This document shows positions 26,647 to 35,730 of a stretch of 64,000 bases of DNA, piece by piece. The notes beneath the pieces are model-generated. The model was not told the DNA's origin. It worked only from the letters and a program-made list of their open reading frames with translations, and did not search any database. This DNA is from Catenovulum sp. 2E275. Its GTDB lineage: Bacteria; Pseudomonadota; Gammaproteobacteria; Enterobacterales; Alteromonadaceae. The first letter of the stretch is position 1; each line of letters opens with the position of its first letter. The stretch is taken from assembly GCF_025515275.1 (NCBI RefSeq), contig NZ_JAOPFU010000005.1, forward strand, positions 62,001 to 126,000, given 5' to 3'. The position numbers and the translations under genes are program-made.

Positions 26647-27930
26647 TTATAGAGCTATGTTTTTACGCTCAGCAGCACCTTTTATATAACTAATCCAACC
26701 TTTAGCTGCACGCTTTTGCTGTGCATATTCAAGACTTTCATTAGCATACTTATAAGCTGTTTTGTAATTGCCCATATTATAGTTTACTTCAGTCAATGCG
26801 ATTTTAATTGCACCGGCCTTTTCACTACCTAACTCAAGTGCCTTTTCAAAAGCGGCAATTGAACTTTTATACTGTTCAGCCACAGAGAATAAATCGCCTG
26901 CTTTTTGATAAAAGTTAGCATCATTATCCACTTTAGCTGCAGCAAGGTATGATTCAGCTGCTTTTTTATATTCTGAAGCTTGATGGTAATAATTAGCCAT
27001 TGCACTTAAATTTTTAGCATCTTTCTCAATTAAGCCAGACTTAATTTTAGATTCCATTGTTGTAGCAGCTTTATAAAAGATACCATTCATAGAATAAAGT
27101 TGAGCTAAAGTTTTATAGTGTGATGCTTTATCTAAAAATCCTTGTTCTTCAGCTAACTCAAAAGTAGATAAAGAATAAGCATAATTTTCAGTCATCAAAT
27201 AGAACTGTGCAAGTGGTATCCACCATTTCTTATCACTCGGAAAAACTTTAATCGCAGCAGTTGTAATCTCAATCGCACCCTTATAATTTTTCTGATCTAC
27301 ATAAGCAGACATCTTTAATTGATAAGGATCTGGCTTAGGCTCTTTTGCATATTTAATAGCTAAGTCAGCATTCTTATGCGTTTGATCAAATTTTTTCAAC
27401 TGATAATACGCCAAGGCTTTATGAGAATATACAGTTGGATCATGCTCTTCAGTAAAAGCATACCATTTGTCATATGCATCAATAGAACCTTGATAATTTT
27501 CCTCTTGAAGATTCAAGATAGCAAGTAACTTATATACACCAGCCTGATCATCCCAGCTTAGTACATCTAAGTTCGCTGCATAAGTGATTTTTTCAATGGC
27601 TTTTTTATAGTCACCTTCTTGAGCATATAATTTACCAATCAATTGAGCTAGATAAGCTTTATCAAACTCTTTCTTGGGTTCTAACTCTTCCAGTAACTTA
27701 ATAGCACCTTTTGGATCAGCCTCATTTCTGCCTTCCTCTTCGTTAGGCGTTAAAAGCTCAACCGCTTCTGCTACTTTTTTACCAACTTTTTCAGACATTA
27801 CCTCTACAGGCCGTGCCTTTTTCTTTTCTTCCAGCGATTGTGAGGCTGCTGCAGCTTGCATTGGCACGAGTGTAGCCGATGTAGTTGCACCAAACAAAAC
27901 CGCTGTCAATATCAATCGTGAGAATTTCAT
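26647..27930 (-). CDS. Periplasmic TPR protein of the TonB operon
   Basis: A 427-residue protein with a signal peptide (basic MKFSR, hydrophobic core, cut near QAAA) followed by about eight tetratricopeptide repeats, for example YKKAIEKITYAANLD, YKKAAESYLAAAKVD and YKSSIAAFEKALELG. TPR proteins act as protein-binding scaffolds. It is the last gene after DUF3450-TtpC-ExbB-ExbD-TonB, 84 bases downstream of tonB. This arrangement recurs in Alteromonadales and Vibrio TonB2-type loci, where the TPR protein is thought to assist the complex. Its direct partner is unknown. Confidence 0.85.
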   Translation of the reverse strand: MKFSRLILTAVLFGATTSATLVPMQAAAASQSLEEKKKARPVEVMSEKVGKKVAEAVELLTPNEEEGRNEADPKGAIKLLEELEPKKEFDKAYLAQLIGKLYAQEGDYKKAIEKITYAANLDVLSWDDQAGVYKLLAILNLQEENYQGSIDAYDKWYAFTEEHDPTVYSHKALAYYQLKKFDQTHKNADLAIKYAKEPKPDPYQLKMSAYVDQKNYKGAIEITTAAIKVFPSDKKWWIPLAQFYLMTENYAYSLSTFELAEEQGFLDKASHYKTLAQLYSMNGIFYKAATTMESKIKSGLIEKDAKNLSAMANYYHQASEYKKAAESYLAAAKVDNDANFYQKAGDLFSVAEQYKSSIAAFEKALELGSEKAGAIKIALTEVNYNMGNYKTAYKYANESLEYAQQKRAAKGWISYIKGAAERKNIAL

Positions 27931-28014
27931 ACTATCTCCAGGGTTAGCCTCAAAACTTATTTAATTTAATAAGAATTAAAGCTAACCTTCCTCAATTAAG
28001 CTTAAAATCCAAAC

Positions 28015-28632
28015 TTAGTTCGCAGCCAAACTAAAGTCTAGTCGAACTGTCAGACCTGGTTGCTTAACCGGCTTACCATCAACAATTTTTGGTTTGTATT
28101 TCCACTTTGATAACGCTTTTTTAGCCTCACGGTCAAAAATACGTTTAGGTTCTGCATCGATAACATCAACATCGATTACACCACCAACTTCATCAATAGT
28201 GAAACTCAGCTCTACCCAGCCTTCAATACCATCTCTTGCTGCTTGAGCAGGATAACGTGGTTCAATTCGAACGATTGGTGTTGCATCACCATCTTTCATA
28301 AGTGCACCACTAATATCACCTATGCCAGCATCCACACCACCGGTACTTACTGCAGGCATATCCAAGTTGATACCTCCCGCATTTGCGTCCGTAGTTTCTG
28401 GCTCAGCCGCCTCTGGCGGTGGTGGAGCCTGAGGTGGTGGCGGCGGTGGCGGCGGCGTTCTCGATCTTTCTTGTACTGAGTCTGACGGCTTTTGCATCAC
28501 GATATCAATCCTAGGCGCTTCTTCGGAAGCGTCTGGGCCTCGTTGATTATTGGCAATTAATTGTGCCATCAAAACAAAAAGGCCGAATGTTATCGCTATG
28601 CCTATTGGTATGGATAACAGTAGGCGGATCAT
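28015..28632 (-). CDS. tonB: TonB energy-transducing protein (TonB2 type)
   Basis: A 205-residue TonB. One N-terminal membrane helix (RLLLSIPIGIAITFGLFVLMA) is followed by a Pro-rich spacer (PPPPPPPPQAPPPP near residues 60-75) and a C-terminal TonB domain with IVRIEPRYPAQAARDGIEG and the YKPKIVDGKPV segment. The ATG at 28632 begins one base after the exbD stop and has GGGGA nine bases upstream; an earlier start six codons upstream was rejected. Short length and position after ttpC-exbB-exbD are typical of TonB2. It would energise outer-membrane receptors such as the thiamine receptor at 55693; that link is inference. Confidence 0.93.
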   Translation of the reverse strand: MIRLLLSIPIGIAITFGLFVLMAQLIANNQRGPDASEEAPRIDIVMQKPSDSVQERSRTPPPPPPPPQAPPPPEAAEPETTDANAGGINLDMPAVSTGGVDAGIGDISGALMKDGDATPIVRIEPRYPAQAARDGIEGWVELSFTIDEVGGVIDVDVIDAEPKRIFDREAKKALSKWKYKPKIVDGKPVKQPGLTVRLDFSLAAN

Positions 28633-28633
28633 A

Positions 28634-29032
28634 TTACTTTTTCCCCGCAACTACGATTTTATCAATACCAGCAGCCTTGATTTGGTCCATGACCTTCACT
28701 ACTCTACCATGTTTAGCTTCTTCATCAGCTTGAATAATTACAGTATCTGTAGCTTGCTCTGCTAACATTTTTTCAAGGTTAGCTTGAACACGTTCTACGT
28801 CAACCATACGCTTATCCATCCAAATATCACCATTATTACTAATTGCAATAAAGATATTGGCCTTCGGCTTAGCTTCAGCTTGATTTGCTTCTGGTTTAAT
28901 TACTTCAATACCTGCCTCTTTAACAAAAGAGGTTGTTACGATAAAGAAGATCAGCATGATGAATACGATGTCTAGCATCGGTGTCATATCGATTGCTGCA
29001 TCTTCCTCTTCTCGGCGATGTCTACGTGCCAT
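28634..29032 (-). CDS. exbD: ExbD-type biopolymer transporter
   Basis: A 132-residue inner-membrane protein: cytoplasmic basic N terminus (MARRHRREEED), a single membrane helix beginning DMTPMLDIVFIMLIFFIV with the proton-pathway Asp in MLDIVF, and a periplasmic domain ending KIVVAGKK. It forms the motor complex with ExbB and TonB. It lies 12 bases after exbB and one base before tonB. Confidence 0.95.
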   Translation of the reverse strand: MARRHRREEEDAAIDMTPMLDIVFIMLIFFIVTTSFVKEAGIEVIKPEANQAEAKPKANIFIAISNNGDIWMDKRMVDVERVQANLEKMLAEQATDTVIIQADEEAKHGRVVKVMDQIKAAGIDKIVVAGKK

Positions 29033-29044
29033 AAATGAATCTCT

Positions 29045-29569
29045 CTAATGATGTGGCAAACTGTCCACTAACTTTTCTACTTCCATTCTTACGCGTGTTT
29101 CTATTCTAGAGCTAAAGAAAACCCCAGAAAGCGCTGCAACCATACCAGCCATAGTTGGAATCGTTGCCATGGAAATACCTGATGCCATCAAGCGAGGGTT
29201 ACCAGTACCGGATACTGCCATGGTTTCAAATACTGAAATCATACCTGTTACCGTACCGAACAATCCAATTAAAGGACATACCGCCACTAGGGTTTTAATC
29301 AATAGAATTCTGGCATTCAGTAATTCTGATGCTTCCGATATCCAAGCTTCACGCACTCTGTGCGCATACCAAGATGTCGTATCTTCACGCGAATCCCAAC
29401 GTTGGATAATGGTTTTTTTATGTTTTGGAAATTCCACTAACATAAACCAATATCTTTCAATCATTAAGATCCACATAACAGCTAGCACCCCGAAGACGAT
29501 CCATAATACATCGCCCCCGGTTGATATAAATCCCCTGACAGTTTCCCAAAGTTCTATCAGGTATAACAT
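29045..29569 (-). CDS. exbB: ExbB-type motor protein
   Basis: A 174-residue MotA/TolQ/ExbB proton-channel protein with a first membrane helix near residues 20-40 (VLWIVFGVLAVMWILMIE) and the characteristic pair ICPLIGLFGTVTGMI-like (VCPLIGLFGTVTGMISVF) and GISMATIPTMAGMVAALSGV (part). It begins one base after the ttpC stop codon and is followed by exbD. It is the short ExbB2-like member of the two ExbB-family proteins in this operon. Confidence 0.94.
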   Translation of the reverse strand: MLYLIELWETVRGFISTGGDVLWIVFGVLAVMWILMIERYWFMLVEFPKHKKTIIQRWDSREDTTSWYAHRVREAWISEASELLNARILLIKTLVAVCPLIGLFGTVTGMISVFETMAVSGTGNPRLMASGISMATIPTMAGMVAALSGVFFSSRIETRVRMEVEKLVDSLPHH

Positions 29570-29570
29570 C

Positions 29571-30932
29571 TTATGCTCGCTCCTGCTCCGCGTGAGCTGC
29601 TACGATACCCGCGCTTTGCTCTTCTAAGACATGAACAATAGACTTGCTCTTAGCTGCAGTAATACTATGTAAGAAAATTAATGGTAATGCTGCAATTAGA
29701 CCTTGAGCTGTAGTTACAAGTGCCATTGAGATATCACCAGCCATGATTTTAGGGTCACCGGTACCGAATAATGTGATTGACTGGAAAGTACCAATCATAC
29801 CGGTAACTGTACCTAAAAGACCTAATAAAGGTGCAATAGCTGCTAAAATCTTAATTACGTTCACACCACGTTCAATGCTCGGTGTTTCACGTAGGATAGC
29901 TTCATCAAGTTTAAGTTCTAAGGTTTCTGTATCTACTTTTTTGTTAGATTGATAAACACTTAAAATACGACCTAATGGGTTATTACTCTTAGGATTATTA
30001 ACGTCTTTTAATTGACTCTTAATCTTAGCACCAACCACGTTTAGCGTGATAAAACGTTCAAGAGAAATTAACATACCAATTAATAATACAACTGTAATTA
30101 CATAACCAGGTAAACCACCTTGATGATAACGCTCCATCATAGTTGCTTTTTGCTTGAATATATCAAGAATTGCACCACGTGAAGGGTCAAGGTATAAACC
30201 TGTGTAACCAGATGTTGTATCGTTAAATTCAGCAACAGATGCAACCATATGGCTTTCAGGTTGACGACCTAAAGGCTCAATTTGATTACTATCTGAGTTA
30301 AATTTTAAATAGTGATCATTAGCTAATAAGTTGAATGAACCAACTCGAGTAACTGTCTGCATTGATTCAGAGCCATCTAAACCAACCACATTAGCTTCAA
30401 ATTTCACAACTTTAGAAGATTCTGTCATTTCTGTTTGCAACGCAAACCATAATTCTTCTAACTCACTTAATTTAGGAAGCTCTTTCGCTTCAGCTAATTT
30501 AGCTAATAATTCAGTACGGTCTGAATATTCTGGTTGAGCACTAATGATTGATGTTGCAACACGACCAACTGTATCACCAGCGGCCTGACGAACCACACCA
30601 AACATCTCACCTAATGTGCCTTTTGCAGCATCAAGCTCTGCTGTTTTTTCAGTAATGCGTTTTTCATTATCGGCAAAAGCTTGTTGTAATTGCTTTTGAC
30701 GATTTTGAGCAGCAGTCAACTCATTTTTAGCTTTATTTAATAAAGCTTGCTTTTGATCGCGAGCAGCACGGAACTCCGCTTCACGCTCTTTGTTTAATTT
30801 TGCTTCAGAAACACGATTAGCTTTAACGTCTTGCAGTAACTTATCTAGCGCACTTGAATCTGCATATGCACCAAAAGTCATACTTGTTAGAGCGATTGCT
30901 GAAGCAGTTAGAATTGTTTTAATCGATTTCAT
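29571..30932 (-). CDS. ttpC: TtpC-like MotA/TolQ/ExbB protein with periplasmic coiled coil
   Basis: A 453-residue protein. It has a signal peptide (residues 1-24), then a long Lys/Glu/Ala/Gln-rich coiled coil (about 28-105), a periplasmic domain to about 270, a membrane helix at 275-295, and a C-terminal ExbB-like region with APLLGLLGTVTGMIGTF and GDISMALVTTAQGLIAALPL (part). This matches TtpC of Vibrio TonB2 systems, an ExbB-related extra component needed for uptake. It overlaps the DUF3450 gene by one base (TAATG) and precedes exbB by one base, so the operon is tightly coupled. Confidence 0.9.
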   Translation of the reverse strand: MKSIKTILTASAIALTSMTFGAYADSSALDKLLQDVKANRVSEAKLNKEREAEFRAARDQKQALLNKAKNELTAAQNRQKQLQQAFADNEKRITEKTAELDAAKGTLGEMFGVVRQAAGDTVGRVATSIISAQPEYSDRTELLAKLAEAKELPKLSELEELWFALQTEMTESSKVVKFEANVVGLDGSESMQTVTRVGSFNLLANDHYLKFNSDSNQIEPLGRQPESHMVASVAEFNDTTSGYTGLYLDPSRGAILDIFKQKATMMERYHQGGLPGYVITVVLLIGMLISLERFITLNVVGAKIKSQLKDVNNPKSNNPLGRILSVYQSNKKVDTETLELKLDEAILRETPSIERGVNVIKILAAIAPLLGLLGTVTGMIGTFQSITLFGTGDPKIMAGDISMALVTTAQGLIAALPLIFLHSITAAKSKSIVHVLEEQSAGIVAAHAEQERA

Positions 30933-31693
30933 TATTCTGCACTCTCCGCTGCAAACACTGGCACTTGAATTAAATCAGGAGCAACCTGATTTTTAGCCAT
31001 ACGAATTACTTTGGTAACTGGTTTTAAGTATTCATCACCTAACTCTACCCAATTACGCGCATCATTATCCCAAACCCAAGCATGCTTAAGATCTAAAGAT
31101 TGAGCTAATAAAGCCACACGACCGATATGAACCATATCTACAGTGATGTCATTTAATTTGCCTTGATAAGCCGAGATAGCTGAACCATAATCATTTTCAA
31201 TTTGGTATGCTTCAAGAACCAAACGGAAGCGTTCAGAAGTTGTGATATTAGGATCGCTCATTAATTCACGAATACGTTCAACGCGAGCTGTACGCTGTTC
31301 AACTTCAATTGGAATATCTAACGCAATAAATTTCTCTAAAGAATCAAGCATACGATACATTAAAGGAATTACACCTTTCTTAGTATCTTCAATACCATTA
31401 ATTTGACCTTGTAGAGAATCAATTAATTTTTGTTGATTATTAACCAACTTTTGAACATGGTCGTTATACATGTTTAAATTATCAGTTTCATCAACTACTT
31501 GACGATACTCTGAAAGCAAGTCAATTGACTGCTCAAACATTGCATCAACACGTTTTTGAGACTTTACAGCTGCATCATGAATAGCATGCTCTTCTTTGTG
31601 CAGATTTTCCACTGGGTCTGCATACGCAGCTGAAGACAGTGACATTGCACATGCTACAGCTAATGCAGAAGCGAGTTTTTTGCTTTTAATCAT
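30932..31693 (-). CDS. Periplasmic DUF3450 protein
   Basis: A 253-residue secreted protein with a signal peptide (MIKSKKLASALAVACAMSLSSAAYA region, cut after AYA) and a mostly helical, coiled-coil mature part (VDAMFEQSIDLLSEYRQV). The family, DUF3450, is regularly encoded first in TtpC/TonB2 operons and is thought to act with TtpC, though no biochemical role is established to my knowledge. A TTG start at 31711 is possible; the ATG at 31693 gives the proper signal peptide. The first gene of the operon, behind a 485-base upstream region with hairpins. Confidence 0.88.
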   Translation of the reverse strand: MIKSKKLASALAVACAMSLSSAAYADPVENLHKEEHAIHDAAVKSQKRVDAMFEQSIDLLSEYRQVVDETDNLNMYNDHVQKLVNNQQKLIDSLQGQINGIEDTKKGVIPLMYRMLDSLEKFIALDIPIEVEQRTARVERIRELMSDPNITTSERFRLVLEAYQIENDYGSAISAYQGKLNDITVDMVHIGRVALLAQSLDLKHAWVWDNDARNWVELGDEYLKPVTKVIRMAKNQVAPDLIQVPVFAAESAE

Positions 31694-31766
31694 CTTTGAC
31701 ACGATTCCCAATAATTAATAATTGTATGGAACTTTCTAGCTGGCTGACTCAGACTAGCTCCATTAT

Positions 31767-31808
31767 AGATATTTGTTATAGTTTTAAATAAAACTGCAAC
31801 AAATATCT
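31767..31808 (-). repeat. Long nested hairpin in the 5' region of the TonB operon
   Basis: AGATATTTGTT (31767-31777) pairs with AACAAATATCT (31798-31808). Inside, after a two-base mismatch on each side, AGTTTTA (31780-31786) pairs with TAAAACT (31789-31795). Together this is an 18-bp stem with one internal loop. It ends 74 bases upstream of the DUF3450 start, with no T-run after it on the minus strand, so it may be a leader structure or an operator. Confidence 0.7.
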
Positions 31809-31989
31809 ACCAATTGAGTCTTTCTGTCAACCGGGCCATTTACTTAAATGAAGATGTTCGTTAAGTCAAAATCCAGCACTGAAGATTTTATTAACCAACT
31901 TTCTTCTAATAGACGCAGATGAATCTTAGCGAATCTGGATACTAGATTGCAAAGATTTTTATATAAATAGACAATATTTTTTGTTTTTT

Positions 31990-32038
31990 TTTGATTAAAT
32001 TTACATATTCAGCATTTTTTGCTTTAAATTTAATCAAA
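31990..32038. repeat. 14-bp inverted repeat upstream of the TonB operon
   Basis: TTTGATTAAATTTA (31990-32003) and its exact reverse complement TAAATTTAATCAAA (32025-32038) flank 21 bases. The flank is preceded by a run of seven T. It lies about 300 bases upstream of the DUF3450 gene. In such A+T-rich DNA some palindromes occur by chance, but 14 perfect pairs is notable. Confidence 0.55.
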
Positions 32039-32134
32039 TGTTAATAAAAGCTGGGTGTAGGCTTATTTATAAGAAAGGAATAAAATCAGGATTTTAACAA
32101 ATTCATTTATAGTAATAATAAATATAAGTGATAA

Positions 32135-32170
32135 TTAGTCAGCTTATTTTATTATAAATAAGCTGACTAA
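32135..32170 (-). terminator. 15-bp perfect hairpin behind argS
   Basis: TTAGTCAGCTTATTT (32135-32149) and AAATAAGCTGACTAA (32156-32170) form a perfect 15-bp stem with a six-base loop, nine bases after the argS stop codon. The minus-strand tail is only TTATCAC, so it may stop transcription weakly or mainly protect the 3' end. Confidence 0.6.
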
Positions 32171-32178
32171 AAAGATAG

Positions 32179-33918
32179 CTACATTCTTTCCATGGTTTCA
32201 ATGCCTAACACATCCAAACCTAGTTGTAATGTCTGCGAAGTCCATAAACTTAAACCTAACCGGCTCTGCTTATCTGCATCAGTTACATCAGATTTTAAAA
32301 TTGGACACGCTTCATAAAAACTCATAAACAAACTTGCAAGTTCATACAAGTATGCACATAAAACATGCGGGTGAGCTTCTTTAGTCACTTGCTCCAAAAT
32401 ATCTTCAAACTGCAATAATTTAATTGCCAAAGCTCTTTCCTGAGGTTGAGCGACTTGTATCTGTGCTGTTAACGCATCAGGCGTAATGCCCGCTTTTGCA
32501 AAAATAGAGCGAACCCGAGTATAAGCATATTGTAAATAAGGTGCTGTAGCGCCTTCAAAACTCAGCATAGTTTTCCATGAGAAAATATAATCACTGGTTC
32601 TATGCTTAGATAAATCGGCAAATTTAACCGCGCCAATTCCTACTTTTCTGGCAATTTGTGTTTGCTCTTGCTCGCTAATATCAACAGCTCTTTCAGCAAT
32701 TAAAGCCTGAGCGCGAGCAACAGACTCATCTAACAACTCAGTTAACTTAACCGTATCGCCAGAACGGGTTTTAAATGGTTTACCATCTTCACCCATCATA
32801 GTGCCAAAGGCATGGTGCTCTAAACTGATATCCGGTTTAACAAACCCAGCTTTACGTGCAATAGTAAATACCTGCTGCATGTGTAAAGATTGGCGTGCAT
32901 CAATAAAATATAAGCAGCGATCAGCATTTAATGTCTGACTTCTATATTCAAGGGCTGCTAAATCCGTTGTTGCATATAAATAACCACCACCCGATTTTTG
33001 CACAATGGCTACTGATGGTTCACCGTCTTTATTCGCAAGCTCTTCTAAAAATACAACTTGTGCACCCTGATCTTCAACCGCTAAACCTTTATGCTGTAAT
33101 TCGCTAATAACCCAAGCAAGTTTATCGTTATATGCACTTTCTGGCTTAATATCATCACGGCTTAAAGTAACATTCAATTTTTTATAAACAGCTTCACTAT
33201 GCGAAACCGAAATATCAATAAACTCTTGCCATAGCTCTAAACAACGTTTATCACCACTTTGCAATTTAACAACATAGTCTCGGGCTTTAGCGGCAAAATC
33301 TGCATCGTCATCAAATCGTTTTTTGGCTTCGCGATAAAAATTTTCTAAATCAGCCAATGCAACTTCAGCCACAGAGTTACCCGCTAGCTTTTCTTCCAAA
33401 AACGCAATTAACATCCCAAATTGGGTGCCCCAGTCGCCCATGTGGTTTTGGCGAATCACTTTGTGCCCTTGAAATTCAAGCGCACGCACAACCGCATCAC
33501 CAATAATTGTTGAACGTAAATGCCCGACATGCATTTCTTTGGCTAAGTTTGGCGACGAATAATCAACCACACAAATCTCAGCCTGAGCCGTAGTTTCAAC
33601 CCCACTTCTTGAATCATGTAAATTCTGATTAAGCTGAGCAGATAACCAGTTTTCAGCTAAAAAGATATTAATAAAACCCGGACCGGCCACTTCAACTTTA
33701 TCTGCAATATCACTTAAATCTAGCTTTGCAATCACTTGCTCAGCTAACGCTCTTGGATTCGTTTTTAATGCTTTTGCAGCGCCTAGAATACCGTTTGCTT
33801 GATAATCACCAAACTGAACTTGTTTGCTTAATGCAATATGTGGCGCAAACTCAGCCGGAATATCAGCCGCCAACATAGCCTGCTGGACTTTATCTGTTAA
33901 TAATTGTCTTAATTTCAT
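32179..33918 (-). CDS. argS: Arginyl-tRNA synthetase
   Basis: ArgS charges tRNA-Arg. The 579-residue class I enzyme has the N-terminal additional domain, the HIGH-like motif [14 protein letters not shown] (His130-His133), the active-site [11 protein letters not shown] stretch, a KMSKS-equivalent region around [13 protein letters not shown] and a C-terminal anticodon-binding domain ending LGIETMERM. Length matches the family (E. coli 577). It is 25 bases downstream of prfC on the same strand. Confidence 0.97.
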   Translation of the reverse strand: MKLRQLLTDKVQQAMLAADIPAEFAPHIALSKQVQFGDYQANGILGAAKALKTNPRALAEQVIAKLDLSDIADKVEVAGPGFINIFLAENWLSAQLNQNLHDSRSGVETTAQAEICVVDYSSPNLAKEMHVGHLRSTIIGDAVVRALEFQGHKVIRQNHMGDWGTQFGMLIAFLEEKLAGNSVAEVALADLENFYREAKKRFDDDADFAAKARDYVVKLQSGDKRCLELWQEFIDISVSHSEAVYKKLNVTLSRDDIKPESAYNDKLAWVISELQHKGLAVEDQGAQVVFLEELANKDGEPSVAIVQKSGGGYLYATTDLAALEYRSQTLNADRCLYFIDARQSLHMQQVFTIARKAGFVKPDISLEHHAFGTMMGEDGKPFKTRSGDTVKLTELLDESVARAQALIAERAVDISEQEQTQIARKVGIGAVKFADLSKHRTSDYIFSWKTMLSFEGATAPYLQYAYTRVRSIFAKAGITPDALTAQIQVAQPQERALAIKLLQFEDILEQVTKEAHPHVLCAYLYELASLFMSFYEACPILKSDVTDADKQSRLGLSLWTSQTLQLGLDVLGIETMERM

Positions 33919-33943
33919 AATCAGTTACGCTTTTATTTAATCT

Positions 33944-35524
33944 TTAGTGTTCACGGGTCTGGCGGAATTTAACGTCAGGGTAACGCTCTTGTGCTAAATT
34001 CAAATTCACCATAGTAGGTGCGATATATGTTAAGTTATCGCCGCCATCTAAAGCTAAATTTGGCTCAGCTTTACGTTTAAACTCTTCAAATTTCTTAACA
34101 TCGTCACATTCCACCCAACGTGCAGTGGCAACATTAATAGCTTCGTAAATCGCCTCAACTTTATATTCAGCTTTTAGACGAGCAACTACTACATCAAACT
34201 GCAATACACCAACCGCTCCAACAATTAAATCGTTATTAATGAGTGGACGGAACACCTGTACCGCACCCTCTTCTGATAATTGAACCAGACCTTTTAATAA
34301 CTGCTTTTGTTTAAGCGGATCTTTTAAACGAATACGCCTAAAGAGTTCAGGCGCAAAGTTTGGAATGCCCGTGAATTTTAAATTTTCGCCCTGAGTAAAA
34401 GTATCACCAATTTGAATCGTACCGTGATTGTGTAAACCAATAATATCACCAGCATACGCATCATCCGCTCTTTCACGGTCGCCTGCCATAAAAGTGACCG
34501 CATCAGAAATACTAATGTTTTTACCTAACCTGACATGATTCATTTTCATGCCTTGAGTATATTGTCCAGAAACAATCCGCATAAATGCAATTCTGTCTCT
34601 GTGTTTAGGATCCATATTAGCCTGAATTTTAAATACAAAGCCGGTAAAGTTATTTTCAGTTGCCGCAACTTCTCTGTCGTCAGTTTTACGTGCAAGTGGT
34701 GCCGGAGCCCATTTGGTTAAACCATCTAGCATATGGTCAACACCAAAGTTACCTAACGCGGTACCAAAAAAGACAGGTGTTAAATCACCGCTCAAAAATA
34801 ACTCTAAATCAAACTCGTGAGAAGCACCAATCACTAACTCTAATTCATCACGTAAAGTTTCAGCTAACTCACTACCAATCGCTTTATCTAAATCTGGATT
34901 ATCTAAGCCTTTGATAATTCGAGTTTCCTGAATGGTATGGCCCTGACCTGATTGATATAAAATCGTTTCGTCACGATGAATATGGTATACACCTTTAAAC
35001 TCTTTACCGCAGCCAATTGGCCAACTCACAGGAGCACAAGCTATATTCAGCTCGTTTTCAACTTCATCCAGCAATTCCATAGGATCACGAATATCACGAT
35101 CCAGTTTATTCATAAATGTCACAATCGGCGTATCACGCAATCGAGTGACTTCCATTAGTTTTCTGGTTCTGTCTTCTACACCTTTAGCCGCATCGATCAC
35201 CATCAAACATGAATCAACAGCGGTTAAAGTACGATAAGTATCTTCAGAGAAATCTTCGTGACCCGGGGTGTCTAATAAATTAACCAAAGCATCATTATAA
35301 GGAAACTGCATCACCGAAGTAGTCACCGAGATACCACGCTCTTTTTCCATTTCCATCCAATCAGATTTAGCATGCTGGTTTGAACCACGGCCTTTAACTG
35401 TACCCGCTTTTTGCAGCGCCTTTCCGAATAATAAAACTTTTTCAGTTATGGTTGTTTTACCGGCATCCGGGTGAGAAATGATAGCAAATGTGCGTCGTCG
35501 ATTGACTTCTTCTACTAATGACAT
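33944..35524 (-). CDS. prfC: Peptide chain release factor 3
   Basis: RF3 is a GTPase that recycles RF1/RF2 from the ribosome. The 526-residue protein has G1 SHPDAGKTT at residues 17-25, the switch region [15 protein letters not shown]3 [16 protein letters not shown] and G4 MNKLDR, followed by the translation-factor domains and ending [11 protein letters not shown]. It lies upstream of argS and may be cotranscribed. Length and motifs are standard. Confidence 0.97.
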   Translation of the reverse strand: MSLVEEVNRRRTFAIISHPDAGKTTITEKVLLFGKALQKAGTVKGRGSNQHAKSDWMEMEKERGISVTTSVMQFPYNDALVNLLDTPGHEDFSEDTYRTLTAVDSCLMVIDAAKGVEDRTRKLMEVTRLRDTPIVTFMNKLDRDIRDPMELLDEVENELNIACAPVSWPIGCGKEFKGVYHIHRDETILYQSGQGHTIQETRIIKGLDNPDLDKAIGSELAETLRDELELVIGASHEFDLELFLSGDLTPVFFGTALGNFGVDHMLDGLTKWAPAPLARKTDDREVAATENNFTGFVFKIQANMDPKHRDRIAFMRIVSGQYTQGMKMNHVRLGKNISISDAVTFMAGDRERADDAYAGDIIGLHNHGTIQIGDTFTQGENLKFTGIPNFAPELFRRIRLKDPLKQKQLLKGLVQLSEEGAVQVFRPLINNDLIVGAVGVLQFDVVVARLKAEYKVEAIYEAINVATARWVECDDVKKFEEFKRKAEPNLALDGGDNLTYIAPTMVNLNLAQERYPDVKFRQTREH

Positions 35525-35730
35525 AAATAAACCTTGTTAAAAACACTTGGCAGAACAGGGAAAGGCAATTATCCCCAAACAGCATAATGGCGCGTATTAT
35601 ACTCAAGTGGTTTGGAAATATAAGGTTTATCTTACGATAACCGAGTGAAACAGGCGAAGCTTAATGATTAGCAAAGCAACTTACGGGTTAAATATAAAAA
35701 ATAACCCGCAAGATAATAAGAAATGACAAG

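Larger units (their letters stand above)
31694..32178. other. Upstream region of the TonB operon, no gene seen
   Basis: This 485-base gap separates argS (ending at 32179) from the DUF3450 gene, both on the minus strand. It is very A+T-rich. It holds three long inverted repeats listed separately (31767-31808, 31990-32038, 32135-32170) and should contain the TonB-operon promoter, but I see no convincing -35/-10 pair and no clear Fur box. No reading frame with a plausible start was found. Confidence 0.6.

Noticed and set aside
35680-35712. CTTACGGGTTA / TAACCCGCAAG hairpin after the channel gene as a terminator
   Set aside because: The stem has a mismatch, a ten-base loop and no T-run on the minus strand, so it is mentioned only with the gene.
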